Below are positions 28,118 to 36,790 of a stretch of 64,000 nt of DNA, one piece after another. The translations under genes and the position numbers were made by a program. Numbering within the stretch: position 1 is the stretch's first letter; each line of letters opens with the position of its first letter. Source of the stretch: Burkholderia sp. Ax-1724 (GTDB lineage Bacteria; Pseudomonadota; Gammaproteobacteria; Burkholderiales; Burkholderiaceae); the NCBI RefSeq assembly GCF_011752995.1, contig NZ_VWWL01000010.1:124001-188000 (forward strand), given 5' to 3'. The notes under the pieces were generated by a model. The model saw only the letters and a program-made list of their open reading frames with translations. It was not told the DNA's origin and made no database searches.

Positions 28118-28602
28118 AGCGCTGATTGTGCGACCGGCTTTGCGATTGGCTTCGTGGCCGGTTTTGTTGACGGGTTTGTGACCGCGCCGGCGACCGCATT
28201 CAGTGACTGCATGCGTGGCTGCGGTTTTGACCGCATTCATGACCGCTTGGTGACCACATCCGTGACCGATTCCGCGCCCACTTCCGCAGTCGCTCCGGCG
28301 ACTGATTCAGAGATGCGCTGGCGCGCCTGCAATGCGAACTGAATCCGTTAATAAGCATGTGCGGCGCGCCTCATTATCGAGTTGAAAAATCCTTCGAATT
28401 ATTCCCGATTCGAACCAGAAAAAACGCTAAAACCTCCCGCGCGGCGAACCCCCTCAATTGGCGGAAACCCGCATGGGCTGGCGCTTTCCGGCCCATTCGC
28501 CGAGGCCGCGAGCGACGCTTGCGGGACACGCGCTATTAGTGTTCTTCCCACTTTCTCAAAAAATTCCCCCAAATTAATTTGATGACCTACACTTGCGCGC
28601 AA
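28118..28602. other. Intergenic region with degenerate 12-bp periodic repeat
   Basis: Between nitronate monooxygenase and the binding-protein gene. From 28132 to about 28269 a GACCG-like core recurs twelve times at 11-13 bp spacing (for example GACCGG, GGCCGG, GACCGC, GACTGC). No family-like gene is present in either strand. The stretch 28340-28600 is lower in GC. The remainder of the gap carries the leader hairpin listed next. Confidence 0.55.
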
Positions 28603-28643
28603 GTACGGTTTGCCAACTGTCACAAACAGTCAGGCAAGCGTAC
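28603..28643 (+). promoter_or_regulatory. Leader hairpin upstream of the branched-chain amino-acid binding protein
   Basis: Imperfect inverted repeat with paired blocks GTACG, TTGCC and ACTGT around loop CACAA (28621-28625). A 12-bp palindrome CTTGCGCGCAAG sits directly before it (28592-28603). It lies 116-156 bp before the start codon, so it is either in the mRNA leader or an operator. No T-run follows. Confidence 0.45.
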
Positions 28644-28758
28644 TGGCCAAGTGCATGAACGATGCAACCGGCGTGATCGTCCACGGGACTGAGCGACACG
28701 AGTTGGGGAAGCGGGGCACAGGGCGATTACGTTGTTTTGACCGAAAATGGAGACATAC

Positions 28759-29904
28759 ATGAACATCACAATTCAAAAGTTGTTGCCGATCAGCGCTGCG
28801 GCGATGCTGTTCGCGACGTTGGCAACATCGGCCGCGGCCGACACGGTCGTCAAGATCGGTCACGTTGCGCCGTTGACTGGCGGTATCGCTCACCTGGGTA
28901 AGGACAACGAAAACGGCGCGCGTCTCGCCGTCGAGGAAATCAACGCGAAGGGCCTCACGATCGGCGGCCAGAAGATCACGCTGCAACTCGATGCCCAGGA
29001 CGACGCGGCCGACCCCCGCACCGCCACGCAGGTCGCCCAGAAGCTCGTCGACGACAAGGTCGTCGCCGTGGTCGGCCACCTGAACTCGGGCACCTCGATC
29101 CCTGCTTCGAAAATCTACAGCGATGCGGGCATCGTGCAGATTTCGCCGTCGGCAACGAACCCGGCCTACACGCAACAGGGCTTCAAGACGACGTACCGCG
29201 TCGTGGCGACTGATGCGCAGCAGGGTCCGGCACTCGCCAACTACGCCGCGAAGGACATGAAGATCAAGTCCGTCGCGATCGTCGACGACTCGACCGCGTA
29301 CGGCCAGGGTCTCGCGAACGAATTCGAAAAGACCGCCAAGGCGCTCGGCCTGAACGTGGTGTCGCATGACGCGACCAACGACAAGGCCGTCGACTTCCGC
29401 GCGATTCTGACGAAGATCAAGGGCGAAAACCCGGACGCGATCATGTACGGCGGCATGGATGCCACCGGCGGCCCGTTCGCGAAGCAGGCCAAGCAGCTCG
29501 GCCTGCGCGCGAAGGTGCTGGCAGGCGACGGCGTGTGTACCGACAAGCTGTCCGACCTGGCCGGCGACGCAACCGACAACATCGTCTGCTCGGAAGCCGG
29601 CATGGCGCTCGAGAAGATGGCGGGCGGCAAGGCGTTCGAAACGAAGTACGAGAAGCGCTTCGGCCAGCCGATCCAGATCTACGCGCCGTTCACGTATGAC
29701 GCGGTGTACATCATCGTCGACGCGATGAAGCGCGCGAACTCGACCGATCCGGCGAAGATCCTGGCCGCGATGCCGACGACCGACTACAAGGGCGTGATCG
29801 GCGAAACGACCTTCGATTCGAAGGGCGACCTGCAGCACGGCGTGATCTCGCTGTACAACTACAAGCAGGGCAAGAAGACGCTGCTCGACGTCGTGAAGAT
29901 GTAA
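28759..29904 (+). CDS. Branched-chain amino-acid ABC transporter substrate-binding protein (LivK/LivJ family)
   Basis: 381-residue periplasmic binding protein. The signal peptide MNITIQKLLPISAAAMLFATLATSAAA is followed by the mature N-terminus DTVVKIGHVAPLTGGIAHLGKDNENGARLAVEEIN, the classic LIV-binding fold. Start ATG 28759 is set by GGAGACAT; an ATG 12 bp earlier lacks spacing. Ligands are likely Leu, Ile and Val or related amino acids. No livHMGF permease or ATPase genes are adjacent, so it is an orphan receptor that must share a transporter encoded elsewhere. A strong terminator closes the gene. Confidence 0.95.
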   Translation: MNITIQKLLPISAAAMLFATLATSAAADTVVKIGHVAPLTGGIAHLGKDNENGARLAVEEINAKGLTIGGQKITLQLDAQDDAADPRTATQVAQKLVDDKVVAVVGHLNSGTSIPASKIYSDAGIVQISPSATNPAYTQQGFKTTYRVVATDAQQGPALANYAAKDMKIKSVAIVDDSTAYGQGLANEFEKTAKALGLNVVSHDATNDKAVDFRAILTKIKGENPDAIMYGGMDATGGPFAKQAKQLGLRAKVLAGDGVCTDKLSDLAGDATDNIVCSEAGMALEKMAGGKAFETKYEKRFGQPIQIYAPFTYDAVYIIVDAMKRANSTDPAKILAAMPTTDYKGVIGETTFDSKGDLQHGVISLYNYKQGKKTLLDVVKM

Positions 29905-30173
29905 ATTCCATGTGAGCGGGGACGGCATTGCGCCGTCTTCGGTTCGCTGTTAAAAAGGCACGCGCGCTGTGAGGCTCGCGTGCCTTTTCTTTTATGCTCG
30001 CTTTCCGTATTTCCACGCGATGGCTTCTTTCGCGCATCGCCATGCTACGGACACCGAACCGGCTTGCGCACGCTGCTGGACTTGCAAGCCGGCATGCGTT
30101 CGCCGCGGTTCGAGTGCCTGTCGACCGCGGGAGCGCAGGGTGTTCATCGAACCTTCATCAAGCGTACGCAGAT
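29905..30173. other. Intergenic region between binding protein and lipoprotein genes
   Basis: Contains the terminator at 29957-29993 and, apart from that and the lipoprotein terminator further on, nothing recognisable. Short frames here lack domains or ribosome sites. Confidence 0.4.
29957..29993 (+). terminator. Rho-independent terminator of the LivK-like gene
   Basis: Stem GGCACGCG/CGCGTGCC (29957-29964 with 29977-29984) followed by TTTTCTTTT. An A-run precedes the stem, so it may work in both directions. Confidence 0.85.
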
Positions 30174-30206
30174 AAAAAAATGGCGAGCCGGTTGCCCGGC
30201 TCGCCA
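30174..30206 (-). terminator. Rho-independent terminator of the Ser/Gly-repeat lipoprotein gene
   Basis: On the minus strand an 11-bp perfect stem (TGGCGAGCCGG with its complement, loop of four) is followed by seven T. It lies 58 bp after the lipoprotein stop codon. Confidence 0.9.
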
Positions 30207-30264
30207 CCCTCCCTGCGGCGCTTCTGGTTATCGCGCCTTTATCTGCTGTCGTTGTTCTTGGTTA

Positions 30265-32025
30265 TCACTTCTTCGCCGCGAGGTTGCCGAGGCCGCCGAG
30301 CAGGCCGCCACCCGAGCTGCCGCCCGCGGCACCCGTGACGCCGCCTACCGTGGTCGTCAGCGTACCGGTGACCGTCGTCAGCAGGCCGGTGACCGGCGCG
30401 AGCAGATTGCCGCTGCCGCTACCCGATGACGTGCCGCCCGTCGTCGCGCCGCTGAGCGTGCCCGTCAGCGACGACACCAGCGTCGTCACCGGCGCGAGCG
30501 GGTTGCTGCCGCCGCTCGACGTCGCGCCGCCCAGAACGCCGGTGACCGTGCCCGTTACCGAACTCACGACATTGGTCAGCGGCGCAAGCGGGCTACCCGA
30601 GCCGCCGGTGCCGCCAAGGCCGCCGAGACCACCCGTCAGCGTCGAGACGACGCTGGTCAGCGGTGCGAGCGGGCTGTTGCCGCCGCTGCCGCCGCTCAGG
30701 CCGCCCGTCAGCGTGCCGGTGACCGTCGTCAGCAGACCGGTGACTGGTGCGAGCGGATTGCCCGAGGTCCCGCTGCTGCCGCCGAGACTCAGCAGGCCTG
30801 TGAGACCGCCGAGCGGATTGCCCGAAGTCCCGCTGCTGCCGCCGAGACTCAGCAGGCCCGTGAGACCGCCGAGCGGGTTGCCCGAGGTACCGCTGCTGCC
30901 ACCCAGACCGAGCAGACCCGTGAGGCCGCCAAGCGGATTGCCGCTGCTCGCGCTGCCCGCGGTGAGCAGGCCGCCCGCCGAGGTGACCGTGTCGCCGAGC
31001 TTCGTCACGACGTTGCCGAGGTTCTGGCCGATGGGGTTGCCGGTTGCACTGCCGATCTTGCTGCCGGCGCTATCGAGTCCGTGGCCGAGCGTCGACAGCA
31101 GGCCGTTCAGCGGCGCGCCGAGGCCGGTCGTGTCGCCGACGGTTTGGGTCGTCTGCGCGAGCGTCGAGGTGATCGGCGTGATCGCGGTGCTGAGCGTCTG
31201 CGTGACCTGCTGGATCGGGCCGTTCGATAGCGTCGTGCCGAGCTGCGTGCCGACGCTGCTGACCGTATTGCCGACCGTCGATACGACCGTGCCGAGCGGC
31301 GTCGTCAGCGGGCTCAGCGCCGTGGTCGGGCCGCTGCCGAGGCTCGTGACGAGCTGGCCGGCGCTGTTGACGGCCTGGCCCGCGTTGTAGACGAGGTTGC
31401 CGCTGCTGGCGAGCGTGGTGCCGAGCGGATCGGTCGAATTGCCGAGCTGGCCGAGGCCGTTCGCGACGCCGGTGCCGAGCGCGGTCACGCCGCTGCCGAG
31501 ATTCGACACGACGTTGCCGAGCGCGGTGGTGGTCGCTGCATTGGTGCCGGGAAGCGACGTCGAGCCGATCTGGCTGCCGACCGCGGAGACGGTTTGGCCG
31601 GCTGCGGTGACGACGTTGCCGGTGTTCTGCACGACGACGCCAACGGGGTTGGCGCTGGCTGTGCCGCTGCTCGAACCGCTGCTCGAACCGCTGGACGAGC
31701 CACTGCTCGAACCGCTACTGGAGCCGCTGGACGAGCCACTGCTGGAGCCGCTGGATGAGCCACTGCTCGAGCCGCTACTGGAACCACTGGACGAACCGCT
31801 GCTCGAACCGCTGGACGAGCCACTGCTCGAGCCACTGCTGGAGCCGCTGGATGAGCCACTGCTCGAACCGCTACTGGAACCACTGGACGAACCGCTGCTC
31901 GAACCACCCGCGCCTCCGCCGCCGAGGCTACCTGTGCCGGTTGTCAGCGTGCTACCGCATCCGGTGAGGACGATCATTGACGTCACGCATAGCGCGACGG
32001 CCGTTAGTTTGAGTTTGCATTGCAT
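30265..32025 (-). CDS. Repeat-rich lipoprotein (Ser-Ser-Ser-Gly stalk, collagen-like low complexity)
   Basis: 586 residues. ATG 32025 (MQCKLKLTAVALCVTSM) is preferred: GGGGAGCGG lies just before it, and it begins a lipoprotein signal with lipobox Leu20-Thr-Gly-Cys23. After a short Gly-rich linker come 20 tandem SSSG units, coded by a 12-bp repeat at 31663-31905. Next is a long Val/Gly/Thr-rich region (GNVVTAAGQTVSAVGSQIG type) and, near 30760-30940, three copies of a 20-residue unit (GGLTGLLSLGGSSGTSGNPL). It is probably an outer-membrane or surface-exposed structural protein. Related Burkholderia proteins are often annotated as collagen-like, but strict Gly-X-Y periodicity is not seen. Function is unknown. 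Confidence 0.82.
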   Translation of the reverse strand: MQCKLKLTAVALCVTSMIVLTGCGSTLTTGTGSLGGGGAGGSSSGSSSGSSSGSSSGSSSGSSSGSSSGSSSGSSSGSSSGSSSGSSSGSSSGSSSGSSSGSSSGSSSGSSSGSSSGSSSGTASANPVGVVVQNTGNVVTAAGQTVSAVGSQIGSTSLPGTNAATTTALGNVVSNLGSGVTALGTGVANGLGQLGNSTDPLGTTLASSGNLVYNAGQAVNSAGQLVTSLGSGPTTALSPLTTPLGTVVSTVGNTVSSVGTQLGTTLSNGPIQQVTQTLSTAITPITSTLAQTTQTVGDTTGLGAPLNGLLSTLGHGLDSAGSKIGSATGNPIGQNLGNVVTKLGDTVTSAGGLLTAGSASSGNPLGGLTGLLGLGGSSGTSGNPLGGLTGLLSLGGSSGTSGNPLGGLTGLLSLGGSSGTSGNPLAPVTGLLTTVTGTLTGGLSGGSGGNSPLAPLTSVVSTLTGGLGGLGGTGGSGSPLAPLTNVVSSVTGTVTGVLGGATSSGGSNPLAPVTTLVSSLTGTLSGATTGGTSSGSGSGNLLAPVTGLLTTVTGTLTTTVGGVTGAAGGSSGGGLLGGLGNLAAKK

Positions 32026-32283
32026 GTTCCGCTCCCCTCGTAATATGGAAATTGCTGAGGGAGCTAACTGCAAAGACTATGCCATTTTTTTAAGCGACCT
32101 GGTGAGAGATGAAAATATATATAAATCAACAGGTTGATGGTTTTTGCGCGGGCGGGCGAGACAGTTCCGGGCAGCGATGTGTCGGGGAACACAGCGGCGC
32201 GCGGGGCCGCGCGTAACGTAACGTAAGCCGGCGGGTTTCATATGACATGAAGAACGTCGACACACGGCAGGCGTGCCCTGGGC

Positions 32284-33498
32284 TCAGATCTTCAAACGCC
32301 GCAGCACCTTCGGGCCGACGAGCGCGATCGACGCGGCGCACACGGCGACGACCGACAGACCGATCGTCAGATTGGTCATCTGCGTGACCGCGCCGATGAT
32401 GACCGGCCCGAGCAGCAAGCCGAAATACGCGAGCCCCGCGACGTGCGCGAGCCCTTCGGCCGCGTGGATGCCCTTCACGCTCGCGGCCGCCGCGAACAGC
32501 ACCGGCATCATGTTCGCGAGGCCAAGGCCGAGCAGCGCGAAGCCGACCAGCGCGGCAACCGGATTCGGCAGCAGCAGCGCGTCGACCATGCCCGCGCAGG
32601 CGAGCGCGGCGCTCATCATCACGAGCTGCGGCGCGCCGAAGCGGGCGCGCACCGCATCGCCGGCAAAACGCGCCGCCGCCATGCCGCCCGAAAACGCTGC
32701 GTAGGCGGCGCTCGCGAGTGCGGGTGTCGCGAGCACGACGTCGCGCATATAGACCGTGGCCCAGTCGTACATCGCACCTTCGGCGATCAGCGCGACGAGC
32801 GCCATCGCGCCGAGTGCCCACAGCGCTGGCGAGCGCCAGCGGCTCGTGCGCGGCGTCGCCGAGTCGGGATGCTCGGCGTGCGGCACGTGCGGCAGGACCG
32901 ACGGACACGCCAGCAGAAGCACGAGCGCGCTCACCGCCGCCGCGAGCAGCAGGTGCAGGGCGGGCGCCATGCCGCGCGCGAGCAGCGCCCCGCCGACGGC
33001 CGCGCCGAACATCCCGCCGAGACTGAACATGCCGTGCAGCGACGACATGATCGGCTTGCCGAGCGCTTTTTCGACGGCGCTCGCCTCGGCGTTCATCGCG
33101 ACGTCGAGCGTGGCCATGCCGGCGCCGAAGATCGCCAGCACGGCCAGCAGGAGCCCGTACGACGGCACGACCAGAATCAGCGCCGCGCAGGCGGCCATCG
33201 CGAGGCCGCCCGCAAGGCAGGCGCGGCGCGTGCCGACGCGCGCGATCCACGATCCGTTGGTCACCATCGCGCCGATCGAGCCGCCTGCGACGGCCAGCAG
33301 CGCGAACGACAGCATGGCCGCATTCAGATGGAAGCGGTCGCGCACGGTCGGCACGTGCACGCCCCACGACGCGTACATCATGCCGGCGATAAAAAACAGC
33401 GCCATCGTGGCGACGCGGGCCCGTTGCCGCGCGGTGACGGGCAGGTCGCGATGGGCAACGGGCAGGACGGCGAATTCGGAGGCGGGTTGGTCGGGCAC
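32284..33498 (-). CDS. MFS transporter
   Basis: About 404 residues with about 12 hydrophobic segments. The first TM is ATMALFFIAGMMYASWGVHVPTVRDRF, followed by GSIGAMVTNGSWIARVGTRRACLAGG, the MFS loop 2-3 region. The protein resembles YbjJ-type permeases. The start is uncertain: GTG 33498 (VPDQPASEFAVLP) gives a normal length, while the frame stays open to a GTG at 33600 with a non-conserved leader. Neither has a strong Shine-Dalgarno. The gene stands alone. Substrate is unknown. Confidence 0.85.
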   Translation of the reverse strand: MPDQPASEFAVLPVAHRDLPVTARQRARVATMALFFIAGMMYASWGVHVPTVRDRFHLNAAMLSFALLAVAGGSIGAMVTNGSWIARVGTRRACLAGGLAMAACAALILVVPSYGLLLAVLAIFGAGMATLDVAMNAEASAVEKALGKPIMSSLHGMFSLGGMFGAAVGGALLARGMAPALHLLLAAAVSALVLLLACPSVLPHVPHAEHPDSATPRTSRWRSPALWALGAMALVALIAEGAMYDWATVYMRDVVLATPALASAAYAAFSGGMAAARFAGDAVRARFGAPQLVMMSAALACAGMVDALLLPNPVAALVGFALLGLGLANMMPVLFAAAASVKGIHAAEGLAHVAGLAYFGLLLGPVIIGAVTQMTNLTIGLSVVAVCAASIALVGPKVLRRLKI

Positions 33499-33810
33499 GA
33501 AGGTCTCGAAACGGGGGGCGCGTATGAAGGCGCATTGAAAGCGGACTTGAGATTTTATCGAAGCATGCTGTCCTATGCTTGGAAGGCCGGAGCCGGGCAC
33601 GTACGATGGCGCGAGCTCCGTGTGGCAGGGCGGCGGAGTGCGTCGCCAGGTTTTTTATGGGCGATGTGCCGGCCGTTTGCCCGTGTCATGCCGTTTGCCG
33701 CAATGTCGTGGCAGGCGTGCCGTCCATGCGGGTTGCCACGGCGTTCCGCGAGCTTGCTGCCGTCTTCGTGCGCCGCTCCGCCTGTCGCCCATTCATCGAG
33801 GTACGTCGAC
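33499..33810. other. Divergent intergenic region
   Basis: About 310 bases between the MFS gene (minus) and the HugZ-like gene (plus). It holds both promoters and the possible N-terminal extensions of both genes. Nothing else was recognised. Confidence 0.35.
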
Positions 33811-34464
33811 TTGAACATTCCCGCTCATGCTCCGCTGCACCTGTTGCACACGGCCGCCGTCGGCACGCTCGCCACGCATGCGCGCGGGCCCGGGGGCTTT
33901 CCGTATCCGTCGGTGTTGCCGTTCGCGCCGGACGCGCGGCATCGTCCGACTATTCTCATTAGCCGGCTCGCCGAGCACACGCATAACCTGCTCGCGGACC
34001 CGCGCGCCGGCTTTCTGGCGGTGGACGCACCCGACGGCGACGTCCTCGGCGGCCAGCGCGCCACGCTGCTCGGCACCTTCGAGCCGGCCCCGGAGTTCGT
34101 GCGGCGCTACCTGCGATATCACCCGGAAGCGGAGCGCTATCTGATGCTCGGCGATTTCTCGTTCTGGACGATGCAGATCGAACGCCTGCGGTATATCGGC
34201 GGATTTGGCGCGATGGGCTGGCTCGACGGGGCGGAACTCGATGCGCTGCCGCCGCTCGGCGCCGATGAGGAGAACGCGCTGCTCGACGAATTCGGCCGCC
34301 GGTTGAGCGGCACGGAAGGCGTGGAATTTCTAGGCATCGACCGCTATGGCGTCGATCTGAAACAGGCGGGTATGCGTCGCCGCTGCACATTCGACGGCGC
34401 GCGATTGGACGCTGAAACATTGCATGCGGCGCTCGAAGTTTGCATCGAGCGATATGCGCATTAA
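33811..34464 (+). CDS. HugZ-like pyridoxamine 5'-phosphate oxidase-fold protein
   Basis: 217 residues with a split-barrel flavin-reductase fold. The N-terminal part (LLHTAAVGTLATHARGPGGFPYPSVLPFAPD) and the ILISRLAEHTHNLLADPRAGFLAVD stretch are typical of HugZ/heme-utilisation relatives. The C-terminal DUF2470-like segment reads EVEFLGIDRYGVDLKQAG in outline. The best start is TTG 33811, with GAGG nine bases upstream; upstream ATGs in frame would add a Cys/Arg-rich leader without family likeness. It may bind heme or flavin. No heme uptake genes are nearby. Confidence 0.82.
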   Translation: MNIPAHAPLHLLHTAAVGTLATHARGPGGFPYPSVLPFAPDARHRPTILISRLAEHTHNLLADPRAGFLAVDAPDGDVLGGQRATLLGTFEPAPEFVRRYLRYHPEAERYLMLGDFSFWTMQIERLRYIGGFGAMGWLDGAELDALPPLGADEENALLDEFGRRLSGTEGVEFLGIDRYGVDLKQAGMRRRCTFDGARLDAETLHAALEVCIERYAH

Positions 34465-34858
34465 GCATTATTGTTTTTGGGAAAACCCCGGACATCGGCC
34501 ACTGCTTTTGTCTTCGGCTCTATCTCAATAGAAGCGCTTATTGCGATGAAAGTTCTCATAGCGTGAAATGTTGATGCGAATTCGCGATCTCAAAATAGCA
34601 TTTGCTGCTAGTTAATCGCATAAATATGCGCTTCGCCGAGAGTTTTTCAGCAACATGCGAAATCAGCTAATTGAAAGCTAATCGTGTGGATACCGCTACG
34701 GTGCCGAAACTTTTTGAAACGAATTTAAAATATTTGCGGCGAGTGCTTTTGCAGTTTTTCTATTTTGTGTTAATCTCGCCAAAATTCCGAGGTCTGAAAC
34801 CTCAAAGAACGAGCCGACATAAGATCGGCGGTCATTTATCCATACGACAAGGGAACCT
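34465..34858. other. AT-rich intergenic region upstream of the H-NS gene
   Basis: About 395 bases, clearly richer in A+T than the rest of the window, without a gene. This is expected for the promoter of an H-NS-type gene, which often binds its own product. The candidate promoter is listed separately. Confidence 0.5.
34749..34776 (+). promoter_or_regulatory. Candidate sigma-70 promoter of the H-NS family gene
   Basis: TTGCAG (34749-34754) and TAATCT (34771-34776) with a 16-bp spacer lie in the AT-rich region, about 80 bp before the start codon. The match is moderate. Confidence 0.4.
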
Positions 34859-35161
34859 ATGTCTTCCTACAAGGAACTCCTCGCACAGCGCGAGAAGCTC
34901 GAAAAGCAGATCGAAGAAGCGAAGTCACGCGAATACGCTGAAGTCTTGAATGAGATCAAGCAGAAAATGGTCGATTACGGTATTTCGCTGAGCGAACTCG
35001 GCGGTGGCCGTGCGGCGAAAAGCGTCAAGGCCGCCCGTCCCCGCGCGGGCGTTGCGCCGAAATACCGCGACCCGGAAAGCGGCAACACGTGGTCGGGCCG
35101 CGGCAAGCCGCCGCGTTGGATCGCAGGTCTCGATCGAGAAAAATTCCTCATCGAGAAATAA
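34859..35161 (+). CDS. H-NS family nucleoid-associated protein
   Basis: 100-residue DNA-binding protein. The N-terminal 45 residues form a charged coiled coil for oligomerisation (ELLAQREKLEKQIEEAKSRE). The C-terminal domain carries the DNA-binding signature YRDPESGNTWSGRGKPPRWI, the beta-proteobacterial form of TWTGRGRxP. Shine-Dalgarno GGGAA precedes the ATG by a few bases. It should silence AT-rich DNA; several paralogues are usual in Burkholderia. The gene lies in a low-GC pocket (about 34.5-35.4 kb), consistent with self-regulation. Confidence 0.95.
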   Translation: MSSYKELLAQREKLEKQIEEAKSREYAEVLNEIKQKMVDYGISLSELGGGRAAKSVKAARPRAGVAPKYRDPESGNTWSGRGKPPRWIAGLDREKFLIEK

Positions 35162-35251
35162 TGCGATAGGCCGGAAAGTAAATCCTTCCGGTCCATAAGT
35201 AATAGGAATATCGGTAATGAGCAGCGCTTATTGCGCGTTGCCATAATCTCG

Positions 35252-35284
35252 GAAAGCCGCGCACCAATTCAGGGCGCGGCTTTC
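35252..35284 (+). terminator. Probable terminator of the H-NS gene
   Basis: An 11-bp perfect stem GAAAGCCGCGC/GCGCGGCTTTC with an 11-nt loop, 91 bp after the stop codon. The T content is within the stem end (CTTTC), so strength is uncertain. Confidence 0.6.
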
Positions 35285-35450
35285 TGCTATTCAGACCTGC
35301 TGCTTTTTGTCGCAGGTGTCGCAGATAACTGGAACACGAATGCTTTTCGTTTAGATAAGCGGCTGATTCAAAAGGACTTTTTTCGCTATTCCCGACGTGC
35401 TTCGATGGTTGGCGGGTACAATAAAGAGATTGAACCTCTCCTTTTTCAAG

Positions 35451-36728
35451 ATGCCGTCCGCTGACATCGCCCAATCGACTGAGAAACAGCGCGTTGCGCG
35501 TAAAAGTACTTTTGCGAGTATTGCCGTCAATACGGTATTGATGGCGCTGCAAGTCGCGATCGGAACGCTGGCGCACTCGCAGGCGCTCGTTGCCGACGGC
35601 GTCCATTCCCTTGCTGATCTGATTTCCGATTTTGTCGTGCTGATTGCCAATCGGCATAGCGGCGCAAAGCCCGATGCGGATCACAATTACGGACATAGCC
35701 GTTATGAAACGGTGGCTTCATTATTTTTAGGCGCGCTGCTTATCTCGGTCGGCGTCGGCATGTTATGGCGTGCCGGTACGCGCCTGGCCAATCTTGAAAA
35801 CATTCCCGCCGTGCAGGTGAGCGCACTCGCGGTCGCGGTGCTCGTGCTCGTTTCGAAAGAGGCGCTGTTTCGCTACATGCTGCGCGAGGCGAATCGCGTG
35901 CGCTCGGCGATGCTGATCGCGAACGCGTGGCATGCGCGCTCGGATGCGGCGTCGTCGCTGGTGGTGGGGATCGGCGTGGTCGGCAGTCTCGCCGGCGTGC
36001 GGCTGCTCGATCCGATCGCGGCGGCGATCGTCGGCTTCATGGTGGCGCGCATGGGCTGGACCTTCGGTTGGGACGCGCTGCAAGACCTGTCCGATCGCGC
36101 GCTCGACGAAACCGCCACCGCCGACATGCGCGCGTTGCTGCTCTCGACGCCCGGCGTGCGCGACGTCCACGAAATGCGCACGCGCAAGATGGGCGACTTT
36201 GCGCTCGTCGACGCGCACATTCTGGTCGATCCGCTGATTTCGGTATCGGAAGGGCATTACATCGCGGAGTCGGCGCGCTTGCGCGTGCTCAGCGACAACC
36301 GCGTGCTCGACGCGCTGATCCACGTCGATCCGGAAAACGATGCCGTTGCGCATCCGCCTGTCGGTTTGCCGCCGCGCGAGCGCGTGGCCGCCGAGGTCAA
36401 CGCGGCGCTCGCGGCCGGCGGCTTACAGGCCGCGACGATCAACCTTCACTACCTGAGCACGGGGCTCGATGTCGAGATGATCTTGCCGGCGGCGTCCGGC
36501 AGTGTGGGTGGTGCTAGTGCGGCGGTTGCGTCCGGTGCGCTGGATCGCGATGCGCACGCGCTCGATCGGGTCGATCTCGACGCGCTCAAGCGCCGTCTGG
36601 GCGCGCGCAAGCTGGATGTGCTGCTGCAGCGGGATGTGGCGGCGGCGCCGGATGATGTGCGGGCGCAGAAGCCGGTCAGTGCAGCAGTCGATCAGGCCAA
36701 AGCCTCGGAACCTCACCACGCCGACTGA
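35451..36728 (+). CDS. Cation diffusion facilitator family transporter (FieF-like)
   Basis: 425-residue inner-membrane metal/proton antiporter. The metal sites of the family are visible in VADGVHSLADLISDF (TM2) and ANAWHARSDAASSLVV (TM5), both HxxxD type, and in the DHNYGHSRYETV loop. The cytoplasmic C-terminal domain (TPGVRDVHEMRTRKMGDFALVDAHI) follows. The last 90 residues are an extra Ala/Asp-rich extension. The start is ATG 35451 (MPSADIAQ); a GTG 54 bp upstream is possible. Metal (Fe, Zn or Mn) is not resolved by sequence. Confidence 0.9.
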   Translation: MPSADIAQSTEKQRVARKSTFASIAVNTVLMALQVAIGTLAHSQALVADGVHSLADLISDFVVLIANRHSGAKPDADHNYGHSRYETVASLFLGALLISVGVGMLWRAGTRLANLENIPAVQVSALAVAVLVLVSKEALFRYMLREANRVRSAMLIANAWHARSDAASSLVVGIGVVGSLAGVRLLDPIAAAIVGFMVARMGWTFGWDALQDLSDRALDETATADMRALLLSTPGVRDVHEMRTRKMGDFALVDAHILVDPLISVSEGHYIAESARLRVLSDNRVLDALIHVDPENDAVAHPPVGLPPRERVAAEVNAALAAGGLQAATINLHYLSTGLDVEMILPAASGSVGGASAAVASGALDRDAHALDRVDLDALKRRLGARKLDVLLQRDVAAAPDDVRAQKPVSAAVDQAKASEPHHAD

Positions 36729-36790
36729 TTTCGGTTCCTGCCGAGCCCCGAGCCCCGAGCCCTTCGCGGCGTTTCCGCCGCATTAGCCTC

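Noticed and set aside
30284..32137. Proline/Leu-rich open frames on the plus strand opposite the lipoprotein
   Set aside because: They mirror the Ser/Gly repeat (for example EPLLEPL) and have no start site or signal; the minus-strand frame has a ribosome site, a lipobox and a terminator.
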